This document shows, piece by piece, positions 23,605-34,199 of a stretch of 64,000 bases of DNA. Under the pieces are notes generated by a model, which had not been told where the DNA came from, did no database searches, and saw only the letters and a list, made by a program, of their open reading frames with translations. The DNA is from Thermus arciformis (GTDB taxonomy: Bacteria > Deinococcota > Deinococci > Deinococcales > Thermaceae): assembly GCF_900102145.1 (NCBI RefSeq), contig NZ_FNBC01000004.1:1-64000 (forward strand). The letters run 5' to 3'. The position numbers and the translations under genes are program-made. Position 1 is the first letter of the stretch; each line of letters begins with the position of its first letter.

Positions 23605-25913
23605 CAGATCACTTCCCGGAAGCCCACCCGCTCCGCCTGGGCCCTGAGCTCCTCCTTGAGGGCCCTATGCTCGGGGAGGTCCAGGGTGGGGTCCTTCTCC
23701 ACGATGGCCTTGGCCAGGGCCCGGGCCTTCTCAATGATCCCCGTGTCCTCGGCGAGGTCGCCGAGCCTGAGCTCGGGGTACCCGGACTGCCGCGTGCCGC
23801 GGAGCTCCCCGGGTCCCCTGAGCTTCAGGTCCATCTCGGCGATGTAAAAGCCGTCCGTGGACTCCTCCAGGACCTTGAGGCGCTTTAAGGTCTTCTGGCC
23901 CGCCTCCCCCGCGAGGAAGATGGCGTAGCCCTGTAGCCCCCCCCGGCCCACCCGGCCCCTTAGCTGGTGGAGCTGGGCGAGGCCGAAGCGCTCGGCGTTT
24001 TCCACGATGATGAGGGTGGCCCTGGGGATGTCCACCCCCACCTCCACCACGGTGGTGGAGACCAATAGGTCGTAGTCCCCCCGCCGGAAGGCCTCCATCA
24101 CCTCGTCCTTCTCCCGGGCGGGCATCCTCCCGTGGAGGAGGGCCAGGCGCACCCCGGGGAGGAGGCCTTGGAGCTCCTCGTAGAGGGTGGTGGCCGCCTT
24201 GAGGTCCAGCTCCTCGCTCTCCTCAATGGCCGGGGCCACCACGAAGACCTGGTGGCCCTTTCTCACCTCCTCCCGGGCGAAGGCGTAGGCCTGGAGGCGG
24301 AGGCGGTGGGGGAGGACCTTGGTCTTCACCGGGGTCCTTCCGGGAGGCATCTCGTCCAGGACGCTCACCTCCAGGTCCCCGTAGAGGGTTAAGGCCAGGG
24401 AGCGGGGGATGGGGGTGGCGGACATGACGAGGACGTCCGGCGGCGTCTGGGCCAGCTTGAGGAGGGCCCGGCGCTGCAGGACCCCAAAGCGGTGCTCCTC
24501 GTCCACCACGGCGAGGCCCAGGTCCCTAAAGCCCACCCCCTCCTGGATGAGGGCGTGGGTGCCCACGGCCACCTGGGCCTCCCCCGAGAGGAGGCGGGCC
24601 AGGGCGGCCTCCTTCTCCTTGGCCGTCATGGAGCCCAGGAGGAGCTCCACCCTCACCCCCAAGGGGAAGAGGTAGCGGGTGAGGTTTTGGTAGTGCTGCT
24701 TGGCCAGGATCTCCGTGGGGGCCATGAGGGCCCCTTGGGCCCCGTTCTTGGCCGCGAGGAAGAGGGCGAAGGCCGCCACCACCGTCTTCCCCGAGCCCAC
24801 GTCCCCCTGGAGGAGGCGGGCCATCTGGCGGGGGCTTTGCATGTCCTTGGCGATCTCCTCTATGACCCTTTCCTGGGCCCGGGTGAGGGGGAAGGGGAGG
24901 GCCTTCTTGAAGGCCTCCACCCAGGCCGCCTCCACCCGGAAGCTCCGGCCGAGCACCGCCCCCCCCGCCTCCAGGAGGGCCTTGAGCTCCAGGAGGAGGT
25001 ACTCGTCAAACTTCAGGCGGAGGAGGGCCCGCTTCAGGGCCTCCTCGTCCTCGGGGAAGTGGATGGCCTTCAGGGCCTCGGCGTAGGGCATGAGGCCGAG
25101 GTCTTTCCGGTAGGCCTCCAGGGGGTCGGGGAGGGGGAGGGCGAGCTCCAGGGCCCTGTGGGCGGTGCGGCGGAGGAAGGCCTGGCTGATCCCCTCCTTG
25201 GCGGGGTAGATGGGGACGATCCGCCCGGTGGAGAGGGACTCGGTGCCCTCGTCCTCAAAGTGCTCCACGTAAAGGAGGACCCCGTTTCGCCGCCCCACCC
25301 TCCCGGTGACGATGAGGGTGGCCCCCTCCTCAATCTGGGAGAGGACCCAGGGCTGGTTGAACCAGACCAGGGTGAGGCGCCACCCCCAGGCGTCCTGGGC
25401 CTTCACCTGGACGAGCTGCATCCCCTTCCTGGGGGTCTTGACGAGCTCCTTGGCGAGGACCTTCACCGCCAGGGTGGCCTTCTGCCCCTCCTCCAGGTAG
25501 CGCACCCCCGGGAGGGCCCGGCGGTCCTCGTAGCGGCGGGGGTAGTTGTGGAGCACGTCCCGCACCGTGCGCAGGCCGAGCTCGGAAAGCTTCCTCCGGC
25601 TTTGCGGGGGGGCGAGGAGGTGGGCGGGGTCGGAAGGGGCAAGCCTCCTGGGGGAGGCCTGCGCCGGGCCCTGAGGGGGGTTCTGGTCTTCCAGGAGGCG
25701 GAGGGCTTCTTGCAAGACCCGCTTCCGCTCCTCCGGGGGCCTTTCCCCGTAGCCCCGGAAGAGCTCCAGGAGCTTGGGGAAGGGGCGGGCGAGGTTTTGC
25801 ACCAAGGCCTCGAGGCCCCCCACCACCACCCGGTCCCTGGCCCCGTCCTGGAGCTCCCGGAGAAGGGGCTTGAGGAGCCTGGCCTTGAGCTCCTCTTGCG
25901 TCACGCCTTCCAT
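23604..25913 (-). CDS. recG: ATP-dependent DNA helicase RecG
   Basis: 769 residues. Remodels stalled replication forks and branch-migrates Holliday junctions. An N-terminal helical extension (about 1-100) precedes the OB-fold wedge domain (near VRDVLHNYPRRYEDR and the following 120 residues). Then come superfamily 2 helicase motifs: LLQGDVGSGKT (Walker A), VVDEEHRFG (DExH type), VMSATPIPRSLALT and the TRG-region RGRVGRGG with QLHQLRGR. The length is somewhat above E. coli RecG because of the N-terminal extension, as seen in Thermotoga. Start ATG 25913 lies 15 nt from the divergent peptidase gene. Confidence 0.92.
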   Translation of the reverse strand: MEGVTQEELKARLLKPLLRELQDGARDRVVVGGLEALVQNLARPFPKLLELFRGYGERPPEERKRVLQEALRLLEDQNPPQGPAQASPRRLAPSDPAHLLAPPQSRRKLSELGLRTVRDVLHNYPRRYEDRRALPGVRYLEEGQKATLAVKVLAKELVKTPRKGMQLVQVKAQDAWGWRLTLVWFNQPWVLSQIEEGATLIVTGRVGRRNGVLLYVEHFEDEGTESLSTGRIVPIYPAKEGISQAFLRRTAHRALELALPLPDPLEAYRKDLGLMPYAEALKAIHFPEDEEALKRALLRLKFDEYLLLELKALLEAGGAVLGRSFRVEAAWVEAFKKALPFPLTRAQERVIEEIAKDMQSPRQMARLLQGDVGSGKTVVAAFALFLAAKNGAQGALMAPTEILAKQHYQNLTRYLFPLGVRVELLLGSMTAKEKEAALARLLSGEAQVAVGTHALIQEGVGFRDLGLAVVDEEHRFGVLQRRALLKLAQTPPDVLVMSATPIPRSLALTLYGDLEVSVLDEMPPGRTPVKTKVLPHRLRLQAYAFAREEVRKGHQVFVVAPAIEESEELDLKAATTLYEELQGLLPGVRLALLHGRMPAREKDEVMEAFRRGDYDLLVSTTVVEVGVDIPRATLIIVENAERFGLAQLHQLRGRVGRGGLQGYAIFLAGEAGQKTLKRLKVLEESTDGFYIAEMDLKLRGPGELRGTRQSGYPELRLGDLAEDTGIIEKARALAKAIVEKDPTLDLPEHRALKEELRAQAERVGFREVI

Positions 25914-25915
25914 GA

Positions 25916-25921
25916 TACCCT
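25916..25921 (+). promoter_or_regulatory. -10-like TACCCT before the first M16 gene
   Basis: TACCCT with a 7-nt spacer to GTG 25929. Weak match, but the spacing equals that of the other leaderless starts here. Confidence 0.3.
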
Positions 25922-25928
25922 TAGGCCT

Positions 25929-27140
25929 GTGAGCCGCGTGGAGCGCCTACCCAACGGCCTGGTGGTGGCCCTGGAGGAGCGGGACTTCCCCGGGGTCGCC
26001 TTCCAGCTTCTGGTCCCCGCCGGGGCGGTGAACGACCCCGAGGGGATGGAGGGGGCGGCCGCCCTCCTCGAGGGGTGGCTCTGGAAGGGGGCGGGGGGCC
26101 TGGACGCGAGGGCCCTGGCCCAGGCCTTAGACGCCCTCGGGGTGCGGCGGAGCAGCGGGGCGGGTCTGGAGTACACCGCCTTCGCCGCCGCCTTCCTCCC
26201 CGAGGTCCTGGAGGAGGTCTTCCGCCTCTACGCCCTCCTCCTCACGAGGCCCCGCCTCCCCGAGGAGGGCCTGGAGGCGGTGCGGTCCGTGGCCCTCCAG
26301 GCCCTCCTCTCCCTGGAGGACCAGCCCGCGAGGAAGCTCCTTTCTGAGCTTCGCCGGAAGGTCTTCCGCTCCCCCCACGGGCGCGAGCCCCTGGGCCGGG
26401 AGGAGGACCTGAAGGGGGCGAGGGCCGAGGCCCTGAAGGCGGACTACCGGAGGCGCTACACCCCCAAAGGGGCCATCCTCGCCGTGGCGGGGGGGGTTTC
26501 CTGGGAGCGGCTTCGCGCCGCCCTCGAGCCCTTCCTCGCCTGGGAGGGGGAGGAGGCCTATTACCCTGCCCCGGAGCTTTCCGAGCCCCACCGCTTCGTC
26601 CTCCGGAGGCCCACGGCCCAGGTGCAGATCGGCCTTGCCTACCCCGACGTGGGCCCCGAGGACCCGGGCTTCTACGCCGCAAGGCTTGCCCTGGAGGTCC
26701 TCTCCGGGGGGATGAGTAGCCGCCTCTTCACCGAGGTGCGGGAGAAAAGGGGCCTGGTCTACGCCGTGAGCGCCTTCCCCGCGGGGGTCAAGGGCCGGGG
26801 CCTCCTCATGGCCTACGCCGGGACCACCAAGGAGCGGGCGGGGGAGACCCTGGAGGTGCTTCGCGCCGAGGTGGAGCGCCTGGCCGAGGGGGTGACGGAG
26901 GAGGAGCTTTCCCGGGCCAAGGTGGGCCTGAAGACCGCCTTGGTGATGGCGGACGAGTCCATCAGGAGCCGCGCCGCCTCCATGGCCCGGGACCTCTACA
27001 TGCTGGGGAGGGTGCGCCCCCTTTCCGAGATTGAGGCCGCCATTGAGGGGACGGGCCTCGAGGCGGTGAACGCGTTCCTCAGGACCCACCCCTACCGGGA
27101 CCCCTGGGTGGGGCTTTTGGGGGAGGTGGAGGATGTTTAG
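25929..27140 (+). CDS. M16-family peptidase homologue lacking the zinc motif (regulatory subunit)
   Basis: 403 residues from GTG 25929. The fold is that of M16B peptidases: an N-terminal half LPNGLVVALEERDFPGVAFQLLVPAGAVNDP and a C-terminal half with GGMSSRLFTEVREKRGLVYAVSA, the substrate-binding Arg/Tyr motif of these heterodimers. Where active subunits have HxxEH, this one has AALLEGWLWKG, so no zinc can bind. Such inactive subunits pair with a catalytic one, encoded here by the next gene, which overlaps it by 8 nt. Starts further upstream would lie inside recG on the other strand. Confidence 0.85.
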   Translation: MSRVERLPNGLVVALEERDFPGVAFQLLVPAGAVNDPEGMEGAAALLEGWLWKGAGGLDARALAQALDALGVRRSSGAGLEYTAFAAAFLPEVLEEVFRLYALLLTRPRLPEEGLEAVRSVALQALLSLEDQPARKLLSELRRKVFRSPHGREPLGREEDLKGARAEALKADYRRRYTPKGAILAVAGGVSWERLRAALEPFLAWEGEEAYYPAPELSEPHRFVLRRPTAQVQIGLAYPDVGPEDPGFYAARLALEVLSGGMSSRLFTEVREKRGLVYAVSAFPAGVKGRGLLMAYAGTTKERAGETLEVLRAEVERLAEGVTEEELSRAKVGLKTALVMADESIRSRAASMARDLYMLGRVRPLSEIEAAIEGTGLEAVNAFLRTHPYRDPWVGLLGEVEDV

Positions 27141-28353
27141 GGAAGCCGAGCTTAAAAACGGCCTTCGGGTCATCGCCGAGGTGGTGCCGGGGGCCCGGAG
27201 CGTGGCCCTAGGCTACTTCGTGAAGACGGGGGCCCGGGACGAAAGGGAGGAGGAGAGCGGGGTGAGCCACTTCCTGGAGCACATGGTCTTCAAGGGCCCC
27301 GAGGACATGGACGCCCTCGCCGTGAACCGGGCCTTTGACCGGATGGGGGCCCAGTACAACGCCTTCACCTCCGAGGAGGCCACCGTCTACTACGGGGCGG
27401 TCCTCCCCGAGTTCGCCTACGACCTCCTCGGCCTCTTTTCCAAGCTCCTCCGCCCCGCCCTCCGGGAGGAGGACTTCCAGACGGAGAAGCGGGTGATCCT
27501 GGAGGAGATCGCCCGCTACCAGGACCGCCCGGGCTTCATGGCCTACGAGTGGGCCCGCGCCCGCTTCTTCCAGGGGCACCCCTTGGGGAATAGCGTCCTG
27601 GGTACGCGGGAGAGCATCACCGCCCTCACCCGGGAAGGGATGGCGGCCTACCATAGGAGGCGCTACCTGCCCAAAAACATGGTCCTCGCCGCCACGGGGC
27701 GGGTGGACTTTGACCGCCTCCTCGCCGAGGCCGAGCGCCTCACCGAGGCCTGGCCCGAGGGCGAGGCGGAAAGGGCCTACCCGCCCCTAGCCCCCGTCTT
27801 CGGGGTGGAGGAGCGCCCCTACGAGAAGGCCCGGGCCCTCTACCTGGTGGCCCTCTTCCCGGGGGTCGCCTACCAGGAGGAGGCCCGCTTCCCCGGCCAG
27901 GTCCTGGCCCATCTCCTGGGGGAGGAGGGCTCGGGCCGGCTCCACTTCGCCCTGGTGGACAAAGGCCTCGCCGAGGTGGCCTCCTTCGGCCTCGAGGAGG
28001 CCGACCGGGCCGGGACCTTCCACGCCTACCTTCAGGCGGACCCCGCCCGCAAGGGGGAGGTGCTGGCCGTCCTCCAGGAGGAGCTTGCCCGCCTGGGGCG
28101 GGAGGGCGTGGGGGAGGAGGAGGTGGAACGGGCCAAGACCCCCCTCGCCACGGGCCTCGTCTTCGCCGGGGAGACCCCCATGCAGCGGCTTTTCCACCTG
28201 GGGATGGAGTACCTCTACACCGGGCGCTACCTCTCCTTGGAGGAGGTGAAGGCTAGGGTCCAAAGGGTCACCTCCCGGGAGGTGAACGCCCTTTTGGAGC
28301 GGGGCTTCCTGGAGAAGGGGCTTTACTACCTGGTCCTTCCCCATGGAGCCTAG
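27133..28353 (+). CDS. M16B zinc metallopeptidase, catalytic subunit
   Basis: 406 residues. Inverted zinc motif HFLEH (His46, Glu49, His50), with the third ligand in the helix [13 protein letters not shown] about 75 residues later, as in PqqL/mitochondrial processing peptidase relatives. KNGLRVI and FVKTGARDE are the standard first strands. It is probably an oligopeptidase acting with the zinc-less partner upstream. No signal peptide on either subunit, so a cytoplasmic heterodimer is expected. Start ATG 27133 within the end of the previous gene indicates coupled translation; the next gene overlaps by 11 nt. Confidence 0.9.
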   Translation: MFREAELKNGLRVIAEVVPGARSVALGYFVKTGARDEREEESGVSHFLEHMVFKGPEDMDALAVNRAFDRMGAQYNAFTSEEATVYYGAVLPEFAYDLLGLFSKLLRPALREEDFQTEKRVILEEIARYQDRPGFMAYEWARARFFQGHPLGNSVLGTRESITALTREGMAAYHRRRYLPKNMVLAATGRVDFDRLLAEAERLTEAWPEGEAERAYPPLAPVFGVEERPYEKARALYLVALFPGVAYQEEARFPGQVLAHLLGEEGSGRLHFALVDKGLAEVASFGLEEADRAGTFHAYLQADPARKGEVLAVLQEELARLGREGVGEEEVERAKTPLATGLVFAGETPMQRLFHLGMEYLYTGRYLSLEEVKARVQRVTSREVNALLERGFLEKGLYYLVLPHGA

Positions 28354-29197
28354 GGCCTTAGGCGCGGCCCTCCTCACCCTCCTCTTCTGGGCGAGCGCCT
28401 TCGCCGCGATCCGGGCGGGGCTTGGGGGCCTAAAGCCCGGCCACCTCGTCCTCCTGCGCTTCCTGGTGGCGGGGGCCCTTCTCCTCCTCTACGCCCGCCT
28501 CCGGGGGCTTCCGCCCCCCAGGCGGGAGGACCTGCCCCGGCTCTTCCTCCTCGGGTTCTTGGGCATCACCGTCTACCACACCGCCCTGGTCTACGGGGAG
28601 CTCACGGTGAGCGCGGGGGCCGCAAGCCTCCTCATCGCCACGGGGCCCGTTTTCACCGCGCTCCTCTCCCACCTCCTCCTGGGGGAAAGGCTCGGGAGGC
28701 GGGGGGTTTTGGGCTTCGGCCTCGCCTTTTTGGGCTCCGCCCTCATCGCCTTCGGGGAGGGGGGAGGGGTGGGGCTTAGCCCCGGGGCGCTTCTCGTCCT
28801 CCTCGCGGCCCTCTCCACCTCCTTCTACTTCGTCCTGCAAAAGCCCCTCTTCGGCCGCTACGGGAGCGAGGAGATGACCGTCTACACCCTGCTTCTCGGC
28901 ACCCTGCCCCTTTTCGCCTTCCTCCCGGGGCTTCCCGAGGCCTTGAGGGAGGCGCCGAGGCCCGCCCTCCTCGCCGCGCTTTACCTCGGGGTCTTCCCCG
29001 GGGCTTTGGCCTACCTCACCTGGACCTACGCCCTCTCCCGCACCCCGGCTTCCCGCCTCGCCTCCTTCCTCTACCTCTCGCCCCCCTTGGCCGTCCTCAT
29101 CGCCTACCTGTGGCTCGGGGAGGTGCCCTCCTTCCTTTCCCTCCTGGGCGGGGGGGTCGCCCTCCTCGGGGTCCTCCTGGTGAACCTCCGGGCGTAG
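28343..29197 (+). CDS. EamA/DMT-family transporter
   Basis: 284 residues with ten predicted membrane helices in two repeated EamA units. [13 protein letters not shown] at the start, [16 protein letters not shown], and in the second half [14 protein letters not shown] and [15 protein letters not shown] are family signatures. The family exports amino acids or other metabolites; substrate unknown. Its start overlaps the preceding peptidase gene by 11 nt, so it may export products of the peptidase pair; that link is inferred from gene order alone. Confidence 0.85.
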   Translation: MEPRALGAALLTLLFWASAFAAIRAGLGGLKPGHLVLLRFLVAGALLLLYARLRGLPPPRREDLPRLFLLGFLGITVYHTALVYGELTVSAGAASLLIATGPVFTALLSHLLLGERLGRRGVLGFGLAFLGSALIAFGEGGGVGLSPGALLVLLAALSTSFYFVLQKPLFGRYGSEEMTVYTLLLGTLPLFAFLPGLPEALREAPRPALLAALYLGVFPGALAYLTWTYALSRTPASRLASFLYLSPPLAVLIAYLWLGEVPSFLSLLGGGVALLGVLLVNLRA

Positions 29198-29200
29198 AAT
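29195..29200 (+). promoter_or_regulatory. -10 box TAGAAT before 3-hydroxybutyryl-CoA dehydrogenase gene
   Basis: TAGAAT overlaps the stop codon of the transporter gene and lies 8 nt before GTG 29209, consistent with leaderless initiation at GTG rather than at ATG 29218. Confidence 0.45.
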
Positions 29201-29208
29201 GGGCCGGG

Positions 29209-30090
29209 GTGAGCGCCATGGAGGTCAAGCGGATCGGCGTGGTGGGTGCGGGGCAGATGGGAAGCGGCATCGCCCAGGTGGCGGCAAGCGCAGGCTACGA
29301 GGTGGTCCTGGTGGACGTGGCCGAGGGCTTCCTGGAAAGGGGCCTCGCCGCCATAAGGCGCTCTTTGGGCAAGTTCCTGGAGAAGGGGAAGATCACCCAG
29401 GAGGCCCACGACGAGGCCCTTAGGCGGATCCGGACGAGCCTAAGCCTCGAGGCCCTCAAAGACGCCGACCTCATCGTGGAGGCCATCGTGGAGGACGAGG
29501 GGGAGAAGCGGAGGCTCTTTGAGCGCCTGGGGGCCCTGGCCAAGCCCGAGGCCATCCTCGCCAGCAACACCAGCTCCATCCCCATCACCGCCCTCGCCCG
29601 CTCCTCGGGGCGGCCGGAGCGCTTCATCGGCATGCACTTTTTCAACCCCGTGCCCCTCATGCCCCTCGTGGAGGTGATCCGGGGGGAGCTCACCTCCGAG
29701 GAAACCCGGGACGTGGTGGTGGAGGTGGCGAGGCGCATGGGGAAGACCCCCCTCGAGGTCCAGGACTACCCCGGCTTCGTCTCCAACCGCCTCCTCATGC
29801 CCATGATCAACGAGGCCATAGAGGCCCTCCGCGAGGGGGTGGCCACCAAGGAGGCCATTGACGGCGTCATGCGCCTGGGGATGAACCACCCCATGGGGCC
29901 CTTGGAGCTTGCCGACTTCATCGGCCTGGACACCTGCCTCGCCATCATGGAGGTCCTCCACCGGGGCTTTGGGGACGACAAGTACCGGCCTTCTCCCCTC
30001 CTTCGCCGCATGGTCCAGGCGGGGCTTTTGGGCCGCAAGACGGGGCGGGGCTTTTACGTCTACGACGAGAAAGGGAACAAGATAGGCTAG
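29209..30090 (+). CDS. 3-hydroxybutyryl-CoA dehydrogenase
   Basis: 293 residues from GTG 29209 (290 from ATG 29218, the other possible start). NAD-dependent oxidation of 3-hydroxyacyl-CoA in beta-oxidation, or the reverse reaction. Rossmann motif [23 protein letters not shown], catalytic [15 protein letters not shown] (His) with the paired Glu, and [18 protein letters not shown] are all present. The C-terminal domain [18 protein letters not shown] is complete and the length is standard. A perfect hairpin follows. An enoyl-CoA hydratase gene lies elsewhere in the window (45.5 kb), not in the same operon. Confidence 0.92.
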   Translation: MSAMEVKRIGVVGAGQMGSGIAQVAASAGYEVVLVDVAEGFLERGLAAIRRSLGKFLEKGKITQEAHDEALRRIRTSLSLEALKDADLIVEAIVEDEGEKRRLFERLGALAKPEAILASNTSSIPITALARSSGRPERFIGMHFFNPVPLMPLVEVIRGELTSEETRDVVVEVARRMGKTPLEVQDYPGFVSNRLLMPMINEAIEALREGVATKEAIDGVMRLGMNHPMGPLELADFIGLDTCLAIMEVLHRGFGDDKYRPSPLLRRMVQAGLLGRKTGRGFYVYDEKGNKIG

Positions 30091-30109
30091 ACCCTGAGGC
30101 AACCCTTTT

Positions 30110-30137
30110 AGAAGGCCGCTAGGTTTAGCGGCCTTCT
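30110..30137. terminator. Hairpin terminator after 3-hydroxybutyryl-CoA dehydrogenase gene
   Basis: AGAAGGCCGCTA (30110-30121) and TAGCGGCCTTCT (30126-30137) pair perfectly over 12 bp around GGTT. There is a short T/C-rich tail on the plus strand. Confidence 0.7.
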
Positions 30138-30155
30138 TCTACACTAGAAGGTGAA

Positions 30156-30581
30156 ATGCCAACGCCGATGATTAGGTTCCGCGGGGAGTACTTGGAGGCC
30201 GTGGCCTCCGGGCGCAAAACCTGCACGCTGAGGTTCAAGCGGCCAAAGCTCCAGCCGGGCGACCGGGTGCGCCTGGCCTTCGGGCGGCGGGACAGGCCGA
30301 CCATCCTCGAGGCCGTGGTCCGGGAGGTGGCCGAGCTCCACATCCCGGGGGAGGTGGAGGTGGTGCGGGTCTGGCTGGAGGCTCCCACGGACGAGGAGGC
30401 CGAGCGCCTGTGGGAGACGATGGCAGCGGAACAGGAGGGCCTGCCGTCGCCTTCCTACGGTGAGCTCCTGGATCGGGCCTGCCAGGACTCCGGCACGGAC
30501 CTCCTGGACCTCCTGGTGGATATGGTCTACGCCAACACGGACACGGTATGGGCCATATGGTTTGAGGTGGTAGACGCTTAG
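30156..30581 (+). CDS. ASCH-domain-like small protein
   Basis: 141 residues from ATG 30156, preceded by AAGGTGA and a possible -10 TACACT at 30140-30145. The N-terminal half, IRFRGEYLEAVASGRKTCTLRFKRPKLQPGDRV (its key motif being the GRKTxTLR strand and the KxxxGD turn), fits the ASCH fold, a PUA-like beta-barrel thought to bind RNA or modified nucleotides. The C-terminal half is acidic and unrecognised. Third-position GC is slightly lower than in malQ next to it. Function unknown. Confidence 0.65.
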   Translation: MPTPMIRFRGEYLEAVASGRKTCTLRFKRPKLQPGDRVRLAFGRRDRPTILEAVVREVAELHIPGEVEVVRVWLEAPTDEEAERLWETMAAEQEGLPSPSYGELLDRACQDSGTDLLDLLVDMVYANTDTVWAIWFEVVDA

Positions 30582-30608
30582 GTTTGGGTGGCGATGCCTC
30601 TACCTACA

Positions 30609-30636
30609 TGGAAGCTCTTCCATACCCCGGGGGTAT
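30609..30636. promoter_or_regulatory. Two adjacent inverted repeats upstream of malQ
   Basis: TGGAAG-CT-CTTCCA (30609-30622) sits at the -35 distance, and ATACCCC-G-GGGGTAT (30622-30636), a perfect 15-bp palindrome, overlaps the -10 box TATACT (30634-30639). Their position suggests operators controlling malQ; no cognate regulator is identifiable here. Confidence 0.45.
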
Positions 30637-30639
30637 ACT
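30634..30639 (+). promoter_or_regulatory. -10 box TATACT for leaderless malQ
   Basis: TATACT, 6-nt spacer, ATG 30646, with no Shine-Dalgarno. Confidence 0.55.
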
Positions 30640-30645
30640 GGGGCC

Positions 30646-32148
30646 ATGGAGCTTCCCCGCGCGTTCGGCCTCCTTCTCCACCCCACGAGCCTCCCCGGCC
30701 CCTACGGCGTGGGCGTCCTGGGCCAGGAGGCCCGGGACTTCCTGCGCTTCCTGCGGGAGGCGGGGGGGCGGTACTGGCAGGTCCTCCCCTTGGGCCCCAC
30801 GGGCTACGGCGACTCCCCCTACCAGTCCTTCAGCGCCTTCGCGGGAAACCCCTACCTGGTAGACCTCAGGCCCCTCGCAGAGCGGGGCTACGTGCGCCTG
30901 GAGGACCCCGGCTTCCCCCAAGGCCGGGTGGACTACGGCCTCCTCTACGCCTGGAAGTGGCCCGCGCTTAAGGAGGCCTTCCGGGGCTTCCAGGAAAAGG
31001 CCCCCCCGGAGGAGCGGGAGGACTTCGCCGCCTTCCGGGAAAAGGAGGCCTGGTGGCTTGAGGACTACGCCCTCTTCATGGCCCTGAAGGGGGCGCACGG
31101 GGGGCTTCCCTGGAACCGGTGGCCCCTTCCCCTGAGGAAACGGGAAGAGCAGGCCCTGAAGGAGGCGAAAAGCGCCCTGGCCGAGGAGGTGGCCTTCCAC
31201 GCCTTCACCCAGTGGCTCTTCTTCCGCCAGTGGGGGGCCCTGAAGGCCGAGGCCGAGGCGTTGGGCATCCGGATCCTCGGGGACATGCCCATCTTCGTGG
31301 CCGAGGACTCCGCCGAGGTCTGGGCCCACCCCGAGTGGTTTCACCTGGACGAGGAGGGCCGCCCCACGGTGGTGGCCGGGGTGCCCCCCGACTACTTCTC
31401 GGAGACGGGCCAGCGCTGGGGCAACCCCCTCTACCGCTGGGACGTTCTGGAGCGGGAGGGGTTCTCCTTCTGGATCCGCCGCCTGGAAAAGGCTCTGGAG
31501 CTCTTCCACCTGGTGCGCATAGACCACTTCCGCGGCTTTGAGGCCTACTGGGAGATCCCCGCAAGCTGCCCCACGGCGGTGGAGGGGCGCTGGGTCAAGG
31601 CCCCGGGGGAGAAGCTTTTCCAGAAAATCCAGGAAACTTTCGGCCAGGTGCCCATCTTGGCCGAGGACCTGGGGGTCATCACCCCCGAGGTGGAGGCCCT
31701 GCGCGACCGCTTCGCCCTTCCCGGGATGAAGGTCCTCCAGTTCGCCTTTGACGACGGGATGGAAAACCCCTTCCTCCCCCACAACTACCCTCCCCACGGG
31801 CAGGTGGTGGTCTACACCGGCACCCACGACAACGACACCACCCTGGGCTGGTACCGCACGGCCACGCCCCACGAGAAGGCCTTCATGGCGCGGTACCTGG
31901 CGGACTGGGGGATCACCTTCCGGGAAGAGGAGGAGGTGCCCTGGGCCCTGATGCGCCTGGGGATGAAGTCCGCGGCCCGGCTCGCCGTCTACCCGGTGCA
32001 GGACGTTTTGGCCTTGGGCAGCGAGGCCCGGATGAACTACCCGGGAAGGCCCTCGGGCAACTGGGCCTGGCGGCTCCTTCCGGGAGGGCTTTCCCCGGAG
32101 CACGGGGAGAGGCTTAAGGCCATGGCCGAGGAGACCGAACGGGCATAA
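30646..32148 (+). CDS. malQ: 4-alpha-glucanotransferase (amylomaltase)
   Basis: 500 residues, the exact size of the structurally studied Thermus amylomaltase (GH77). Transfers alpha-1,4-glucan chains between maltooligosaccharides and can form large cyclic glucans. Catalytic residues are visible: nucleophile Asp293 in VRIDHFRGF, acid/base Glu340 in LAEDLGVITPEVE, and the third carboxylate in THDNDTTLGWY. FGLLLHPTSLPGPYG and GDSPYQSFSAFAGNPYL form the N-terminal substrate loops. Single gene with its own leaderless promoter and a bidirectional terminator shared with the convergent sucCD operon. Confidence 0.95.
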   Translation: MELPRAFGLLLHPTSLPGPYGVGVLGQEARDFLRFLREAGGRYWQVLPLGPTGYGDSPYQSFSAFAGNPYLVDLRPLAERGYVRLEDPGFPQGRVDYGLLYAWKWPALKEAFRGFQEKAPPEEREDFAAFREKEAWWLEDYALFMALKGAHGGLPWNRWPLPLRKREEQALKEAKSALAEEVAFHAFTQWLFFRQWGALKAEAEALGIRILGDMPIFVAEDSAEVWAHPEWFHLDEEGRPTVVAGVPPDYFSETGQRWGNPLYRWDVLEREGFSFWIRRLEKALELFHLVRIDHFRGFEAYWEIPASCPTAVEGRWVKAPGEKLFQKIQETFGQVPILAEDLGVITPEVEALRDRFALPGMKVLQFAFDDGMENPFLPHNYPPHGQVVVYTGTHDNDTTLGWYRTATPHEKAFMARYLADWGITFREEEEVPWALMRLGMKSAARLAVYPVQDVLALGSEARMNYPGRPSGNWAWRLLPGGLSPEHGERLKAMAEETERA

Positions 32149-32149
32149 A

Positions 32150-32180
32150 AAGCCCCAGGCTGGAGACCAGCCTGGGGCTT
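32150..32180. terminator. Bidirectional terminator between malQ and sucCD
   Basis: AAGCCCCAGGCTGG (32150-32163) and CCAGCCTGGGGCTT (32167-32180) form a perfect 14-bp stem with an AGA loop. An A-run on the left serves sucD and the TT end serves malQ. Confidence 0.85.
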
Positions 32181-32190
32181 GGAAAGGCCT

Positions 32191-33053
<863 letters not shown>

Positions 33054-33057
<4 letters not shown>

Positions 33058-34190
33058 GCCGCACCTCCCACCATGGCCACGATGGCCTTGGCCGCCTCAA
33101 TGGACGTGGGGTACATGTAGATGGGCTTCCCCTCCAGAAGCTTCTTGGCCTCCTCCTCGGCGGTGCCCGCCACCCGCATCACCACGGGCTTGGTGAGGAG
33201 CCCCTCCTCCAGGGCGCGGATCACCCCCTTGGCCACCTCGTCCGCCCGGGTGATGCCGCCGAAGATGTTGATGAAGACCCCCTTGACGTCGGGGTCCTTG
33301 AGGACCACCTTGAGGGCGTTGTAGACCACCTCGGCCTTGGCCCCGCCGCCGATGTCCAGGAAGTTGGCGGGCCTGCCCCCCACCCGGTTCACCAGGTCCA
33401 GGGTGTACATCACGAGGCCCGCCCCGTTGCCGATGATGCCGATGTTGCCGTCAAGCTTCACGTAGGCGAAGCCGTAGTTGCTGGCCTCCACCTCCAGGGG
33501 GTGCTCGGCCTCCACCTCCCTGAGCTCGGCCAGGTCGGGGTGGCGGAAGAGGGCGTTGTCGTCCAGGACGATCTTGGCGTCGGCGGCCACCACCTGGCCG
33601 TCCGTGGTCACCACCAGGGGGTTGATCTCGGCGATGGAGGCGTCCACGCCCTCGTAGGCCCGGTAGAGGGCCACCAGGACCTGGGCGAGCTTGTTCAGGT
33701 TGCCCTCGAGCCCCGCCCGCCTCACCATCTCCCGGGCCTCAAAGGGGCGGAAGCCCTTGTGGGGGTCAATCCAGAACTTGTGGATGGCCTCGGGGCGCTC
33801 CGCGGCCACCTCCTCAATGTCCACGCCCCCCTCCTTGGAGAGCATCAGGACCACCCGCTTCTTGGCCCGGTCCAGGATGAGGCCGGCGTAGTACTCCTTG
33901 GCGATGTCCACCGCCTCGGCCACCAGGACCTTCTTCACGGTGAGGCCCTTGATGTTCATGCCCAGGATGGCCTGGGCCTTCTCGTAGGCCTCCTGGGGGG
34001 TGTCGGCGAGCTTCACCCCGCCCGCCTTTCCTCTCCCGCCCACGTGGACCTGGGCCTTGATGACCACCCGCTTGCCGAACTCCTCGGCGATCCTCTTCGC
34101 CTCGTCCGGGGTGTAGGCCACCTTGCCGGGAGGCACCGGCACCCCGTAGCGGGCCAGGATCTCCTTGGCTTGATACTCGTGCAGGTTCAA
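33054..34190 (-). CDS. sucC: Succinyl-CoA synthetase beta subunit
   Basis: 378 residues from a TTG at 34190: the family start [12 protein letters not shown] begins exactly here, and a Shine-Dalgarno AGGAGGTGG ends 3 nt upstream. The ATP-grasp domain has [16 protein letters not shown], and the C-terminal half carries the CoA/phosphate loop [13 protein letters not shown]. Forms the heterotetramer or dimer with SucD. The first gene of the sucCD operon, with a -10 TATAAT at 34230-34225 and a palindrome overlapping the ribosome site. Confidence 0.95.
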
Positions 34191-34199
34191 GCTCCACCT

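Noticed and set aside
24492-25928. N-terminal extension of the first M16 gene across recG
   Set aside because: Opposite to recG; homology to M16 starts at GTG 25929.
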